Notes under the pieces: generated by a model | The model's input: only the letters and a program-made list of their open reading frames with translations | Told to the model about the DNA's origin: nothing | Databases searched by the model: none | Part shown: positions 1-10,744 of the stretch, in pieces | How the letters are laid out: every line of letters starts with the position of its first letter | Position numbering within the stretch: the stretch's first letter is position 1 | Source: Valencia hispanica | Taxonomy: Eukaryota > Chordata > Actinopteri > Cyprinodontiformes > Valenciidae | Assembly (NCBI GenBank): GCA_963556495.2 | Contig: OY747713.1 | Location: forward strand, 50,503,328-50,567,327 | Reading direction: 5' to 3' | Length of the DNA stretch: 64,000 bases | Made by a program: the position numbers and the translations under genes

Positions 1-1533
1 ACACACTCTTATTGACGGCGAGACTAGAAAATAACACGACTTAGCTGTGAGCAGCAACAGTAAAACAACATTGTTTAGGCTATAATTTGAACACAACTAA
101 AAAAATATATAAAACTTTAGGTTTCTGCTGGGTAATATTAGAATAAAGATGACTAGTCCTTAGCATACTTAGGTTTTAAATAAATGGAAAAAAGGTAAAT
201 ACTAATCTTATCTGGGGAACATTCAAATGTCAGAGCAGTTAGTGGGCCTTATTAGAAATTTTGCTTTGGAAAATTACTGAATTGATCTCAAGCTGTGAAG
301 TATTCTGTGTCTCCTTCCAGGATAAGGGGGCAAGAGGTCATGAGAGAAGGTTTGATCCTAGAAATCTGTCGGTTTTGTCACACTCTGGTGGGTAAACACA
401 GGAAGTTATATAAGTGAGTCTTAATATAAGGCACCTGATTTTGTAATTAAAGGGAAGACGTCTCACTGTTTTAAGTAAATATTAATATGCCTGAAATGCT
501 TTTTAGGGGCCATCAATTATAACAATACAGTGGTCCCGTGAGTTTGGAATTTTGCTTACAACAACCAATGCAATTTTCAATTTCAACTGAACCAGAATGC
601 AAATCAGGCTGGTTCTCATTCTTGTTTGCTTTTTTTTTCTAGAATGGACTGACCACTTTGTCCACAGGGGAGGAGTCATGTTCGAGGTTCGGCCCAACAA
701 GGTATGGACAAGTGGCTTGGGAGGTTACCTGTGCGTACCTGAGTTTGGGGGGTGCTTATATATTTTGGCTTATTTGGGGCTATGGTGAAGGGAATTCAAA
801 TTCTAACATTTTCTCTTAGACCTTACAAGGGAGGCTCAGAAGTATGGTCCCCTGTAGCTGCAAAAACACTCTGTTGACCCGTTTTCCTTAAAAATAGTAA
901 TAAATTATAAAACGTAATAAGAACTTGAAATGTTGGAATTTAATTGCTTGTTTCCAAATGAATGAGCATACAGAATTACTGCTGTTGGACACTGTTTAGC
1001 CAGTTGTTTTACTTTCTTGTAGTAAAAGCAAATCCAACACAAAACGTAATTGTTTGTCAACAGTGACGTATCACTTTTCAAATTAAGAAAGCAAATAACA
1101 TATAATCACTTGGTGTTTAGGGGTAAAAATCAAATCCTGAATTATAGATTTCACAGTTAGTTTTGTTGTAGCTCTCTTGGCTTTTATCACAGCCTAAATT
1201 ATTTGAGGCCTGTTATGAGAATTTTTCTGCGTGGCATTTTTTATAAAAGATTTGAATGTCTTTTTAATGCATTTGACAATACATATTCTGTAAATGGCAT
1301 TATAAACTTTTGAAGTTGTTCTGCTGCAATGCATATGGAAAGTGAGAATGTTTTAGAAGAATGCATTGCAATAGATACCGTTCATGCTTTCAAGATTTCT
1401 TCTAACGCAATCTAGGACCAGGACAAGAAAATATGAAGGACACTGACCACTACCAGTTTGTGTTGTTGTTGTTTTTTCTTGTTTAAACATAATTAAACAT
1501 TGGTAAAAACAATGGGTGATTAGCCCTTAAATG
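1..1533. other. AT-rich stretch, nothing recognised
   Basis: There are only short chance open frames and no repeat ends, splice-flanked exons or protein motifs that I recognise. It is probably old neutral or decayed repeat DNA. Confidence 0.5.
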
Positions 1534-2750
1534 TAGGGTGACCATACGTCCTCTTCTGCCCCGACATGTCCTCCTTTTTGGCCATAAAATTATGTCCGTT
1601 GTTTTTTTGTTTTTTTTATATCATAAAATGTCTGGGTTTACCCGCATATTGCACCTGGTTTACCTCACTTTAAGCACCCACTGCCCACAAAACCAAGGAG
1701 GAGCTGCGCTGCATGCTTGTAATGTGCCACTAAAATGCCGAAACGGAGGTGTAGTTTCACAGACGAACTGTAGCAAAATACCCAATGTTCAGTCATGGTC
1801 GCTGTGGTGAGCAGCTCACCTGAGCTAACACAATCTGAGCTGCTACAGCAGGTTAGGATTCATTTCGCGACGACACAGATTAATTATTACCCAAAGTTCA
1901 TATTTATCACAGACAATCATTTGACTCAGACGTCGCAGTAAAAAAAACAGTTCAACTTTGGATCAATATTTCATCCCGTCCCCAGTAATCAATCTGGACA
2001 AATTTAGTATCAGTGGATTGCTCGGGATCTCAGGATTATAAATATGCTACTGTCATCGCTCTATCTGAAAAAACTGAACGCAACAGATCTAGAAAGCTGC
2101 AATCTTAACATCAAGTGATCTTGGGTAAAATTAGATCAAATAAAAAAGAGAATATTCCAGTTTTAAAGCATCATGAATGATGGAGGCCAGAGTCTGATTA
2201 TTATGATCTAGATTGGTGCATATGAGTCAGATTTAATGTTTAAAATAAACTATATTATCTTGAAAACCTGCTATAGTTTATAACGGTGATAATATAATAA
2301 TTATTTTTTAATCTAATGCATCAGCTAGAAAATAAAGTTTTAAAGTCGTACCATCCAGCCTGCATGTTATAAGATACAAAAGAAGTTCTCTGTCAGACAG
2401 CAGGTAAAACACTAAACATGACTCAGTGATTTACTGGAGAATAAATTCCTACATCATTTTTAAAAACATATTTGCTGGAACACATTTCCTACAATCATTA
2501 ATAACTATATTTTTCAACAAATATGAATAAAACTTCTTTTGTCTATTTGATTTATTGTGCTGGTTTTTCAAAGCAATCCTTTAAATTCATGTGAGAGATG
2601 GAAATTACATCTGACTGTATTTACCTCATCAATCTAATATTTGAGTATTTTCTAACCTGAATCCATATTAATTTATAGATTTGATTCGGGGGGTAGTCAC
2701 GCCCATGCTCTTTTCATCCTCTTTTTGGATTCTAAGAATGTGCTCACCCT
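1534..2750. mobile_element. hAT-like non-autonomous DNA element
   Basis: The left end reads TAGGGTGACCATACGTCCTC and the right end, reverse complemented, begins AGGGTGAGCA, so the ends are short imperfect inverted repeats of the CAGGGTGACC type used by many hAT elements. The flanking 8-mers CTTAAATG (1526-1533) and ATAAAATG (2751-2758) match at 6 of 8 positions, which fits an aged 8-bp target duplication. The interior has no transposase reading frame. A related terminus (TAGGGTGACCATAG) occurs at about 32037 inside another element. Confidence 0.5.
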
Positions 2751-2759
2751 ATAAAATGG

Positions 2760-4690
2760 GTGTGCTGTACTCAGTGAGTTACAGCTGTTAGATTTGAGCT
2801 AATCAATAAAAGCCTCGGGGGTAAATAATGAAGAAAGGTATATGGTAATATAAAATTTGAACTATTCTAACTGATTAAAACTGGTTAGACCTAAACCTGT
2901 AACACTCTGTGTTCATGAATAAGGGGCGGCCGCATTTGGCCCGGGAACCTTAGCTTGAAAACTTTCTTTGAAAATTCTAAGAGAAACGATGCAATTCAGC
3001 AATAAACTAGATGAACGATGGTTTCAATGTTTAACTAATACTTTTGATAAATGTAGCCTACTTAGGAGTAAATAGAAATAACACGGAAAACGCACGGTTT
3101 GAATCGGACGTATACATATTAAAACCAACTCAAGTTAATACAAATCCAAGTGGCAGTATGAAAGTATTTCAGTCTTTTGAGTTATTTACAAAAAACAAAT
3201 TAAAAACAACGCGGGTAAACACTCTAGGGTTAATCTAGCCAGCGGGTTATTAACTATAATGTGGTAAAAATGATCTGAAATAATGTCAGTTGCAGGTTTA
3301 ACGTGATTCTCTTGTTGCTAATCAGCTAACCAGCTAATTGAGCCACAAGCTTCTTTCTTACGACCGATGTGCTGCGATTCTCTGGTTGTAAACAATCATA
3401 GATCCCGACACTGATGAACCATTAATAGCGCTGGAAAAGGCTGGAAGTCTAAAAATAGGAACTTAAACAACTGTTTTGACGAAAAGTTTAGTCTTGAATT
3501 TTCAGTTACTTCCTGGATGTTAACGAGTCCGGGTTAGTCAAACTGTTTGTTTTGCGCAACACCACTTCCTGTTTCAAACATGAGCCTTCCAAATTAAAAT
3601 ACAGTAATGCTTAACTTCATGAATAATCCTTTTTTTTCCCACAAAAGGGAACTTTTGCTGTACCAGCAGCAAAGTGACAGATAGTAGAAGCATTTAGATC
3701 ATAGACCGGATATAAATTTAGATTCACACAAAGGAGGTAGAAAGCATAAAACAAATTTAGGATTAGAACATTAAATGATAAAGAATAAAGCTTTAGCCAT
3801 ACCTCGACCAAAAATCACTTTTACTTAAGGCCATAATGATTGTAATGTTTAATAAAATGTTAATGAGGAAGCATTTGGGATACACTAGGCTACCTGTTTC
3901 AGCTGCATATGTGAAAATTGTGCATTTAGTGCAATCTTTAAGCCAACAGGACCTACACACACACAGTGGGGTTTAAAATTACTTGGTTTCTATTTTTAAA
4001 ATTTAGTTTACTTCATTGAGACAAATGATAATTAAAAATAGATTGAGAATTTCGGTCACCGTTCTAAGGATGGGACAAATGTGGAAAATATTCAGTTAAC
4101 ACCTGTGTGCATTATATGCTATAGATCGCATAAAAACAGGGTGTCAGAATAATAAATGTGAGACCTACTATCAAACCGCAGTAAATTATATTCAGTTGTA
4201 GCGTTCTTTGATGTTTGATGGTTTTATTCTGTATTCCTTTTAATAAAAGACTAAATGAGACAGGAGTAAAAAGGCTAATTTTAAAATATAGGCAGTCCAA
4301 AGTACTGAGTAGAGGTGAAAAATTGGCAAATAGATTACTCCGGTGAAGTATAAAGTTTAACACAAGTCCTACACACAGAAAGTTTCTTTCTTAAGCAAGA
4401 GTATCAGGTACAGGTAAAAAGGTTACTTGACATCGTTGTTATTAAAATAGTGTGGCATACTCAAATCTGAATGTGCAACTGAGTTAGATAAATTTAAAAT
4501 AGAGATGTTTTACAGTTGTACAAGTTTTAAAATTGTGCATTTAGAATAAATGTTTTTTTTCCCTAGGATTAACAGAGAATAAACTGTAAGAAACAGAAGG
4601 GCAAATAACAGCAGCAGAGATATTAATTAGGTAAATAAACTGTGTTCTGAGTCAAACAATTTTTCTAAAAAGCAGGGTCTGAAGAAGCCG
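2760..4690. other. no gene recognised
   Basis: AT-rich sequence with only short non-conserved open frames on both strands. I see no repeat termini or coding signal. Confidence 0.5.
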
Positions 4691-4695
4691 TCTAA

Positions 4696-4768
4696 TTCAA
4701 TTAAAAATACTTTATTGATCCCAGAGGGAAATTAAGTGTTGTTGTAGCTCATGCAAGTAGGAGAAAAT
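4696..4768 (-). repeat. LINE 3' tail of the 'TTTATTGATCCC' type
   Basis: The segment ATACTTTATTGATCCCAGAG continues into GGAAATTAAGTGTTGTTGTAG. The same sequence lies at 33030-33083, directly downstream of a LINE C-terminal coding piece on the minus strand, so I read this as a short 3' tail of that LINE family. Confidence 0.55.
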
Positions 4769-4812
4769 TCTTAAATACATTAGGTACTATGTGGGGAATT
4801 TATTATTTTGTT

Positions 4813-4872
4813 TTTGCAAGGCAAGGCAATTTTATTTGTATAGCACACGTTTAACAACAAGGTAATTCAAAT
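4813..4872 (-). repeat. L2-type LINE 3' tail
   Basis: The sequence GGCAATTTTATTTGTATAGC is the reverse complement of the terminal sequence of the L2 3' ends at about 30500-30535 and 51210-51258 (GCTATACAAATAAAA type). Only the last 60 or so bases of the element are present here. Confidence 0.55.
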
Positions 4873-5117
4873 ATAAGAACCTAATTGCGAACCTTAATGA
4901 TTGGGATATGATCATCTGGGGGTTGAAGCTGCCTCAGCAGCGACAGCAGCAGGATACACAGGTTCTGAAGTTATGTCTTATGCTTGACCTTTAACCACTA
5001 TGTTTCTTTTCTGGACACTGGAAAAACACTTGAAGTTATTGTTTCCTTGTTTCTTGAATTTTTAAAGTGTAACTGAACCCCCTGAAAAATAATAACCCTA
5101 ATCTGATCAACATTCAT

Positions 5118-5457
5118 CTGTTTTGAACGTTAGCCTATGTTAGCATTACCACTCAGAGACTGGACTCCTCCTGTCTTCCTCTAACTCAGCAGCACCGGGC
5201 TTGGGCGGCGCTGGCTCGGTGCCCTGAGCTAGCGGATCTCCTCTGCCGTCACCAAAGATAGAGTAGAGGGAGGCATTATGGAGCCCAGCGGCCGCGAGCC
5301 GTATCAATTCAAGCCGCTGGCTCAGGGCGCTGAGTCAGCGCTGCCTGAGGCTGGCTCTGCTGCTGAGGGAGAGAGAGACAGGATGGGTCCGGTCTCTGAG
5401 TGGTAATGCTAACATAGGCTAACGTTACCCCTAACCCATAGAGTAACGTTCAAAACA
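5118..5457. mobile_element. foldback/MITE with perfect 35-bp inverted repeats
   Basis: Bases 5126-5160 (starting AACGTTAGCCTATGTTAGCA) are the exact reverse complement of 5392-5426. An outer pair, CTGTTTTGAACGTT at 5118-5131 and its complement at 5444-5457, extends the symmetry. It shares the palindrome AACGTT with the inner pair and is offset on the right by an 18-bp spacer. The interior is GC-rich and contains no reading frame of note. The superfamily is unknown and no clear target duplication is visible. Confidence 0.65.
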
Positions 5458-5548
5458 GTATGTTAGCTATGCTAACTAAGTGCTAATGTGATAATAATGG
5501 TAACCTGAAAAACGCAATCCAACTCCAAACTTGCCACGGGGCCGGTAT

Positions 5549-5809
5549 TAGTGATGTGTCGCGAACGAACCGGCTCTAAGAACCAACTCTTTGAAGTGAA
5601 CGATGGGAGCCGTTTTTTTAAATTTTCATTCCCCCCCGCTTGTTTTTGGTACATTTGGTACACATCGTTTTGCATTAATTTTGGTGATACATACACTTTA
5701 AGCAACAGAAAATCTGAGGAAACACTTGGGAGCCGAAAGAGCCGTCTCTTTATGGTGAGCCAAGCCAAAAGAAATGGCTCTCCAAAAAGAGCTGGAATTC
5801 CCATCACTA
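5549..5809. mobile_element. hAT MITE with 8-bp target duplication
   Basis: The left end is TAGTGATGTGTCG and the right end, reverse complemented, is TAGTGATGGGAATTCC, giving an 8-bp inverted terminus TAGTGATG. It is flanked by a perfect direct repeat GCCGGTAT (5541-5548 and 5810-5817), the 8-bp duplication expected for hAT. The 261-bp interior carries repeated GAGCC and GGCTC motifs near both ends and does not encode a transposase. Excision would leave the single sequence ACGGGGCCGGTATGTCTG. Confidence 0.8.
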
Positions 5810-6239
5810 GCCGGTATGTCTGATAGTTTTATACCCTAACCCACGGGGCGTGTCTGTGAGACCATGACTGCTGTGACACAGTCAATGCTTGTGATGTAAA
5901 GATGTACCGCTCTCCATCCATCACAAAATTCAAATGCAGTAGCCACCGTTCAACCTTAAGGGGGCAGAACTAAGACGTTTTTAGACCAAAAAGTGTAGAA
6001 TTAAACAAGTTTACACGAAAATGTAAAAAACTCCCCAGAAACTGAAAGATTGCATTGGTAAAGACCCATTTATATAGTTTAGAAGCAAAAAAAAGTTGTT
6101 TTGGGGTTTATTTACTCTTTAAGGCATGTGCAAGAAAATGCCTTAAAAAAGGAGGGAATTGGATTTGATAGTAATTGGAACAGATTTTTAAGAGATTATG
6201 AAGAGAATTGTAACTTGCAGATTTAATTGGGTTTCTTCG

Positions 6240-6628
6240 TTCCATCCATCCATCCATTTTCTTCCGCTTATCCGGGGTCGGGTCGCAGGGGCAACAGCCT
6301 AAGCAAAGAGACCCAGACTTCCCTCTCCCCAGCCACTTGTTCCAGCTCCTCGGGAGGAACCCCAAGGCGATCCCAGGCCAGCCGAGAAACATAGTCCCTC
6401 CAGCGTGTCCTGGGCCTACCCCTGGGCCTCCTCCCGGTGAGACGTGCCTGAAACACCTCACCAGGGAGGCGTCCAGGAGGCATCCTGACCAGATGTCCGA
6501 GCCACCTCAACTGACTCCTCTCGATGTGGAGAAGCAGCAGCTCTACTCTGAGCCCCCTCCGGATGACTGAGCTTCTCACCCTATCTCTAAGGGAAAGCCC
6601 AGACACTCTGCGGAGGAAACTCATTTAA
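6240..6628 (-). pseudogene. RTE/Rex3-like LINE, 3' end of ORF2 plus microsatellite tail
   Basis: The minus-strand frame 6268-6624 encodes a basic C-terminal tail containing SQLRWLGHLVRMPPGRLPGE, then GRRPRGRPRTRWRDY and PPEELEQVAGER. In my knowledge of teleost non-LTR elements this is the C-terminus of the RTE/Rex3-like reverse transcriptase. After the stop codon the element ends in a (GGAT)n tail, read as CATCCATCCATC at 6242-6258 on the plus strand. All upstream endonuclease and RT domains are missing, so the copy is strongly 5'-truncated. A second, more diverged copy lies at 47305-47855 in the same orientation. Confidence 0.7.
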
Positions 6629-6975
6629 TTGGGTTTCTTGTGAATCATAACTCTGTCATAAATATATGGGGGTTGTTTTACTACCTGGGACTTGACGTCC
6701 GACTTCATATTCCATATCAGTTCAGGTTCAGACTCGTAGTACATATCGTGTCAAAGTTTTAATTTGATATGAAAATCTTCTTTACTTCTTGCTGGGAGTA
6801 GTTGATTCTTGGGATTTTTTGCTTTCACAAGTTGGAATGGTTGGTTGTCCTTTTCTTGGCATGGATTTAGTACAGAGTGATCTGGAGACATTTACCTTAA
6901 TTGTAATCTAGCTTCAGTTGATGAGGTTTGGCTCATTAACCAGGTTGTGAGTTGTTTAGAATTGCTTTTGCACAC

Positions 6976-7805
6976 CAGGGGCGGAGTGGGGCACTAAAAT
7001 CCACAGGGAAAATTCTGACCACACCAGCCCCCCCCAGCGCACTGGATGAAGACCCAGATTATGTTGTTTCTTTGTGACTACGCATTTTGGAAGGACTTAT
7101 CGGATATATGAACCCTGACCACTAGATGGCAATAGACAAATGCACATTATTCACAATAAATTGTAGATTTAAAGCTTTTATGGGTTTTCCATTAATAAAC
7201 AGAAGCTGAAATATAACATTTGTATACATTTGGGCAAATGAACTATGGATAGTTGCATGAATTTCCCTTTGGGGATCAATAAAGTATCTATCTATCTATG
7301 TGTATAAATATATATTATGGGTCAGTAAATATATTAGGTATTATACTATTGTTATATCATGTTATATATTACATTATAGTCACATCATATTCAATATTAG
7401 GCTTTAGCTATATAATATATTGTTAATAACATTAGACTATACATTATAGTTACACTCTATTCTTTATTAAGCTTAGGCTATATGATATTCTATGTAAGTT
7501 ATATTATAGTTATATTCTGTATTAGGCTTTAGCTATATAATATATTGTTAATAACATTAGACTATACATTATAGTTACACTCTATTCTATATTAGGTTTA
7601 GGCTATGTGATATTCTATGTAAGTTATATTTTATTCAGTATTAAGCTTTAGCTATATATCTACAGCACGTCCAATCAAAAGTGTAGATATGTCCTGCTAT
7701 GTTTTATACCATTTAATTGGAAGACTAAGTGACGTCACATTCGTTTTCTTGTATTTTTATTGGGTGGGCATTGCCTACCCTTGCCCACCTGTAGAGCCGG
7801 CCCTG
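6976..7805. repeat. hAT-like non-autonomous repeat, copy A
   Basis: It begins CAGGGGCGGAGTGGGGCACT and is collinear for about 665 bp with copy B at 28410-29074. The end proposed here (GAGCCGGCCCTG, complement CAGGGCCGGCTC) resembles the start but is not an exact inverted repeat. The flanking 8-mers do not match, so the right boundary is tentative. Inside is a tandem duplication of about 125 bp starting at 7401 and 7526 (both GCTTTAGCTATATAATATAT). A 34-bp segment at 7255-7288 is inverted relative to copy B. Confidence 0.55.
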
Positions 7806-8464
7806 TCTCCACTATCATTCTGTGCAGTGCATTTAACCAAATCAGGGTGAAACAGTCTCACTCACAGGGCTATACCACAATCGACATCCACACAATAACA
7901 TAAACACCTCAATTTGGATAATACAGAGAATATACTTGTTTGTTTTTTAGTACTTTGTAAAAATAAGTAGGACATATGCATGCATATGCACATGCATCAA
8001 ATGTTTCTTGCCAACTGCCATTAAACAGAAGTTTATTGCTTATGGTATTATTTTCAGTGGGGGATTTTTGTCATAAGTATTAAATGTCCTACGTTTTTGA
8101 ACTCACCATACATTTCGAACAGTCCTTAAATGCACCACAGGCGACGAGACCTGTGGATGGTCGCCTCTGGGGCGAGGGGCTGTTGAGATGACATTTTGCC
8201 CACAAGAAAATGGCGTAAAAAGACCTCGGTTTTCGGTCTCAATGCACAGGAGTCTCAGCAAAGTCATCTTGAAGGATCTAATATTTGTCACTGTGAGCTA
8301 ATTCCATGGCCAGACATGTCTCATGTCTGATTGTAATTTGTGTTTTGAACATTGTTTTTTTTTTTGATCAACCTACCAACCTTTTAGGGAGATTTGTGAT
8401 AGAACTTTGGAATTTTCCCTTTATATTTATGGTATTAATTAAGTAAAAAAAAAGCAGGGAATTG

Positions 8465-8825
8465 TGGTGGAAAATTGTTATGCAATTAGGAATTAAGTGT
8501 ATATTCTCTGTTTAGTGAATGCATCTAGTGTGAAATGATGATAAAGATGTGTCAGGTCACCAGAGAGACAGACGCCGGAGCAGTAAGATAGCAGTCTGGC
8601 CTTCGGATGTGCTGTTACATGCGTTGCATTCAGACTCGCATGGACCAGTTCTCCGGAGGCGGGGCGTGAAGGTTGGAGAAGACATGTACAGAGATAAACA
8701 GTGATTGCTGAATACTATTTAAGCGGTTAGTTAGGAAGGTTGGATAGGGTGATGCACGAGTAACTGTCCCCTCCGTGTTCTGGCCAGACATGTTTGTATT
8801 AAATACTGAGATACATTTTTTTACC
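8465..8825 (+). repeat. candidate solo LTR-like fragment
   Basis: The segment starts TGTGGTGGAAAATTG and can be ended at ACCATAACA, giving TG...CA termini. Between them are a TATA-like CTATTTAAGC (8718-8727) and an ATTAAA near the end. No matching target duplication flanks it and no internal retroviral genes are present. The neighbour on the right is an L1 piece that may simply be truncated here, so this is a weak call. Confidence 0.28.
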
Positions 8826-10365
8826 ATAACATACTGTTCTTTGTTGACTCCTTGTGGCAAAAGTGTGCTATCTCCCAAGAGAACAAAACAGTGGAGATTC
8901 CGGTAGGCTTTGTCCCAACCATTCTTCTAGTTTGCTTAGTACCCTTTTCCAGAAAGGTAATACTACCGGACACTCCCAGAAAGCATGCAAAAATGTACCA
9001 TTCTCTCCTTTACACTTCCAACATCTTTGGTCTTCTACTTATCCCATTCTAAAAAGCTTCATAGGGGTATAGTAATATCTATGTATTATTTTGCAATGGG
9101 TAAATTTGCTTTTAATATCCCTACTGGCCCATCCAACCTCAGAGACTATATTATGCCATTTCTCCCTACTTATTTCACATTCTAAATATCTTTGCCATAA
9201 TAATCTAAGATTCTCAGTGTTCACATTTTGTAGTTCCATTATAATTTTGTAAAATACTGAGGCAGTATGCATTGTACTTGGCAAATCAAAAAGGTTTTGT
9301 AATATGTTAGTTTCTTCTATATTTCTGTTGAGTGGGAACACACTCTGCACACTGCTCCTTAATTGTAGATATTTCCAAAATTCACCCCTTCCCTCCAGGA
9401 GAAATTGATCCACTAGATCCCGATATGACTTAAAAACTGCATCCTTACACATGTCATCAATCACACATATCCCGTTCCTCTGCCAAGAGTCCCAACAAAA
9501 TGATTGTTTACCTATCATAATACATGGATTACCCCATATGGACGAATAACCTTGTTTGTATTGTGACTTCCCCATCAACCTATGTATCTCGGACCACACC
9601 CATTTAGAATGCTTAAAAATGCCCCCCCCAAAAAAAGCCTAGGATTTTAATATAAATTCTTGGCTTTTTCCCATTCCACAAATAGTCTTTAACCATCTGA
9701 TTATATTATTTGTATATATCACTAGGAATGATTACTGGAAGCATCATTGATATATAATTAAATTATGGTGCTACCACCATCTTAATAGTATTCATTTGTA
9801 CCCCACAAAGTGAGATTAATTATCTTCCATCTCTACAACTTGTTTTTTTCCTCTTGAAGTAATGGCATTAGATTCATTTCTATTATATCAGATAGATCAG
9901 CAGTTATCTTTAATCCTAAGCATGTCTTTTCTACAGAGATTCATCTTATTTGAAAAGTAGAGATCTCTGACTGAGAAAAAAACCTAGATACAGGCATCAC
10001 CTCGGATTTCTGCTAGTTAATTTTATATCCAGATATTCAAAAAAATTTTCAATCTTATTAAGGATTATGGGAATAGAACTAGCCGGGTCTGAAACATGCA
10101 GCAAAATATCGTCTGCGTACAAAACTGCTTATGTTCTGTCCCACCACCCCACACCCCTTTAATACCTGTATCTGCTCTCAGAGCTATAGCTAATGGTTCC
10201 AAAAATATGGTAAAAAGAAGCTGACTCAAAGGATCCCCCTGTTTCTGGCCCCTCATGAGGCCAAAAAAGGGAGATTTCAGCCCATTAGTTAAAACAGATG
10301 CCTTAGGGGATAAGTAAATAATCTTTATCCATTTAATGAAACCCTCTCCAAATCCAAACACCCGT
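8826..10365 (-). pseudogene. L1-like LINE ORF2, RT to C-terminus, degenerate
   Basis: Read on the minus strand, the 5' part (10065-10361) has reverse transcriptase sequence with GQKQGDPLSQLLFTIFLEPL, and a shifted frame gives VLYADDILLHVSD at about 10090-10125, the YADD catalytic box of L1-type RT. After a decayed stretch, 9039-9599 is a 186-codon open block of the C-terminal region ending HRYYYTPMKLFRMG. One stop later it is followed by DQRCWKCKGENGTFLHAFWE, the CX2C...H...C knuckle typical of L1 C-termini. Several frameshifts and stops make it non-functional. Endonuclease and N-terminal RT are missing because the copy is cut at about 10365, where DIRS-associated tandem repeats begin. The 3' boundary is uncertain. 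Confidence 0.75.
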
Positions 10366-10414
10366 TAAAGTATAGAAAAGGTAAGCCATTTCCACTCTAT
10401 AATCCGCTTTTTCT

Positions 10415-10560
10415 GAAGGCGGGTCGGCAGGACCCAGAAAAGAGAAGGCGGGTCGGCAGGACAAAGAAAAGAGAAGCGGGGTCTGCAGGACCCAGAAAAG
10501 ACAGGGTGGGTCGGCAGGACCCAGAAAAGAGAAGGCGGGTCGGCAGGACCCAGGACCTAG
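10415..10560. repeat. short minisatellite, GGCGGGTCGGCAGGACCCAG units
   Basis: About four imperfect tandem units of roughly 35-38 bp share the core GGCGGGTCGGCAGGACCCAG followed by AAAAGAGAA. The array sits on the 3' side of the minus-strand tyrosine-recombinase element and may belong to its non-coding end. Confidence 0.7.
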
Positions 10561-10744
10561 AGGGAGGGGAAGGGAGGGGTGAAAACGAACGAGACAGACG
10601 AGGGATGAAGGCCAGGCAGAGTTTATATGTGTATCGCGGCATGATTAGAGACGTAGAGCAGGTGCGAGGTACCGGGTGAATCAAGTTAAGACTGATTAGG
10701 ATTTATGAAGTGGGTTTGAGGTGTGGCATGGCTCCTGAACCTAA

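Noticed and set aside
1538..1810. 90-codon plus-strand ORF near the left end of the hAT-like unit
   Set aside because: It begins in the inverted terminus, is T/F-rich at the start and shows no domain; a chance frame in a non-autonomous element.
2925..2945. GCGGCCGC next to CCCGGG, resembling a cloning-vector linker
   Set aside because: No vector or adaptor sequence surrounds it, and a similar GCGGCCGC occurs at about 5289. The flanks are ordinary AT-rich genomic DNA, so chance is the better explanation.
6268..6624. 118-codon basic protein as a novel small gene
   Set aside because: The sequence and the GGAT tail identify it as the 3' end of an RTE/Rex3-like LINE, repeated at 47305.
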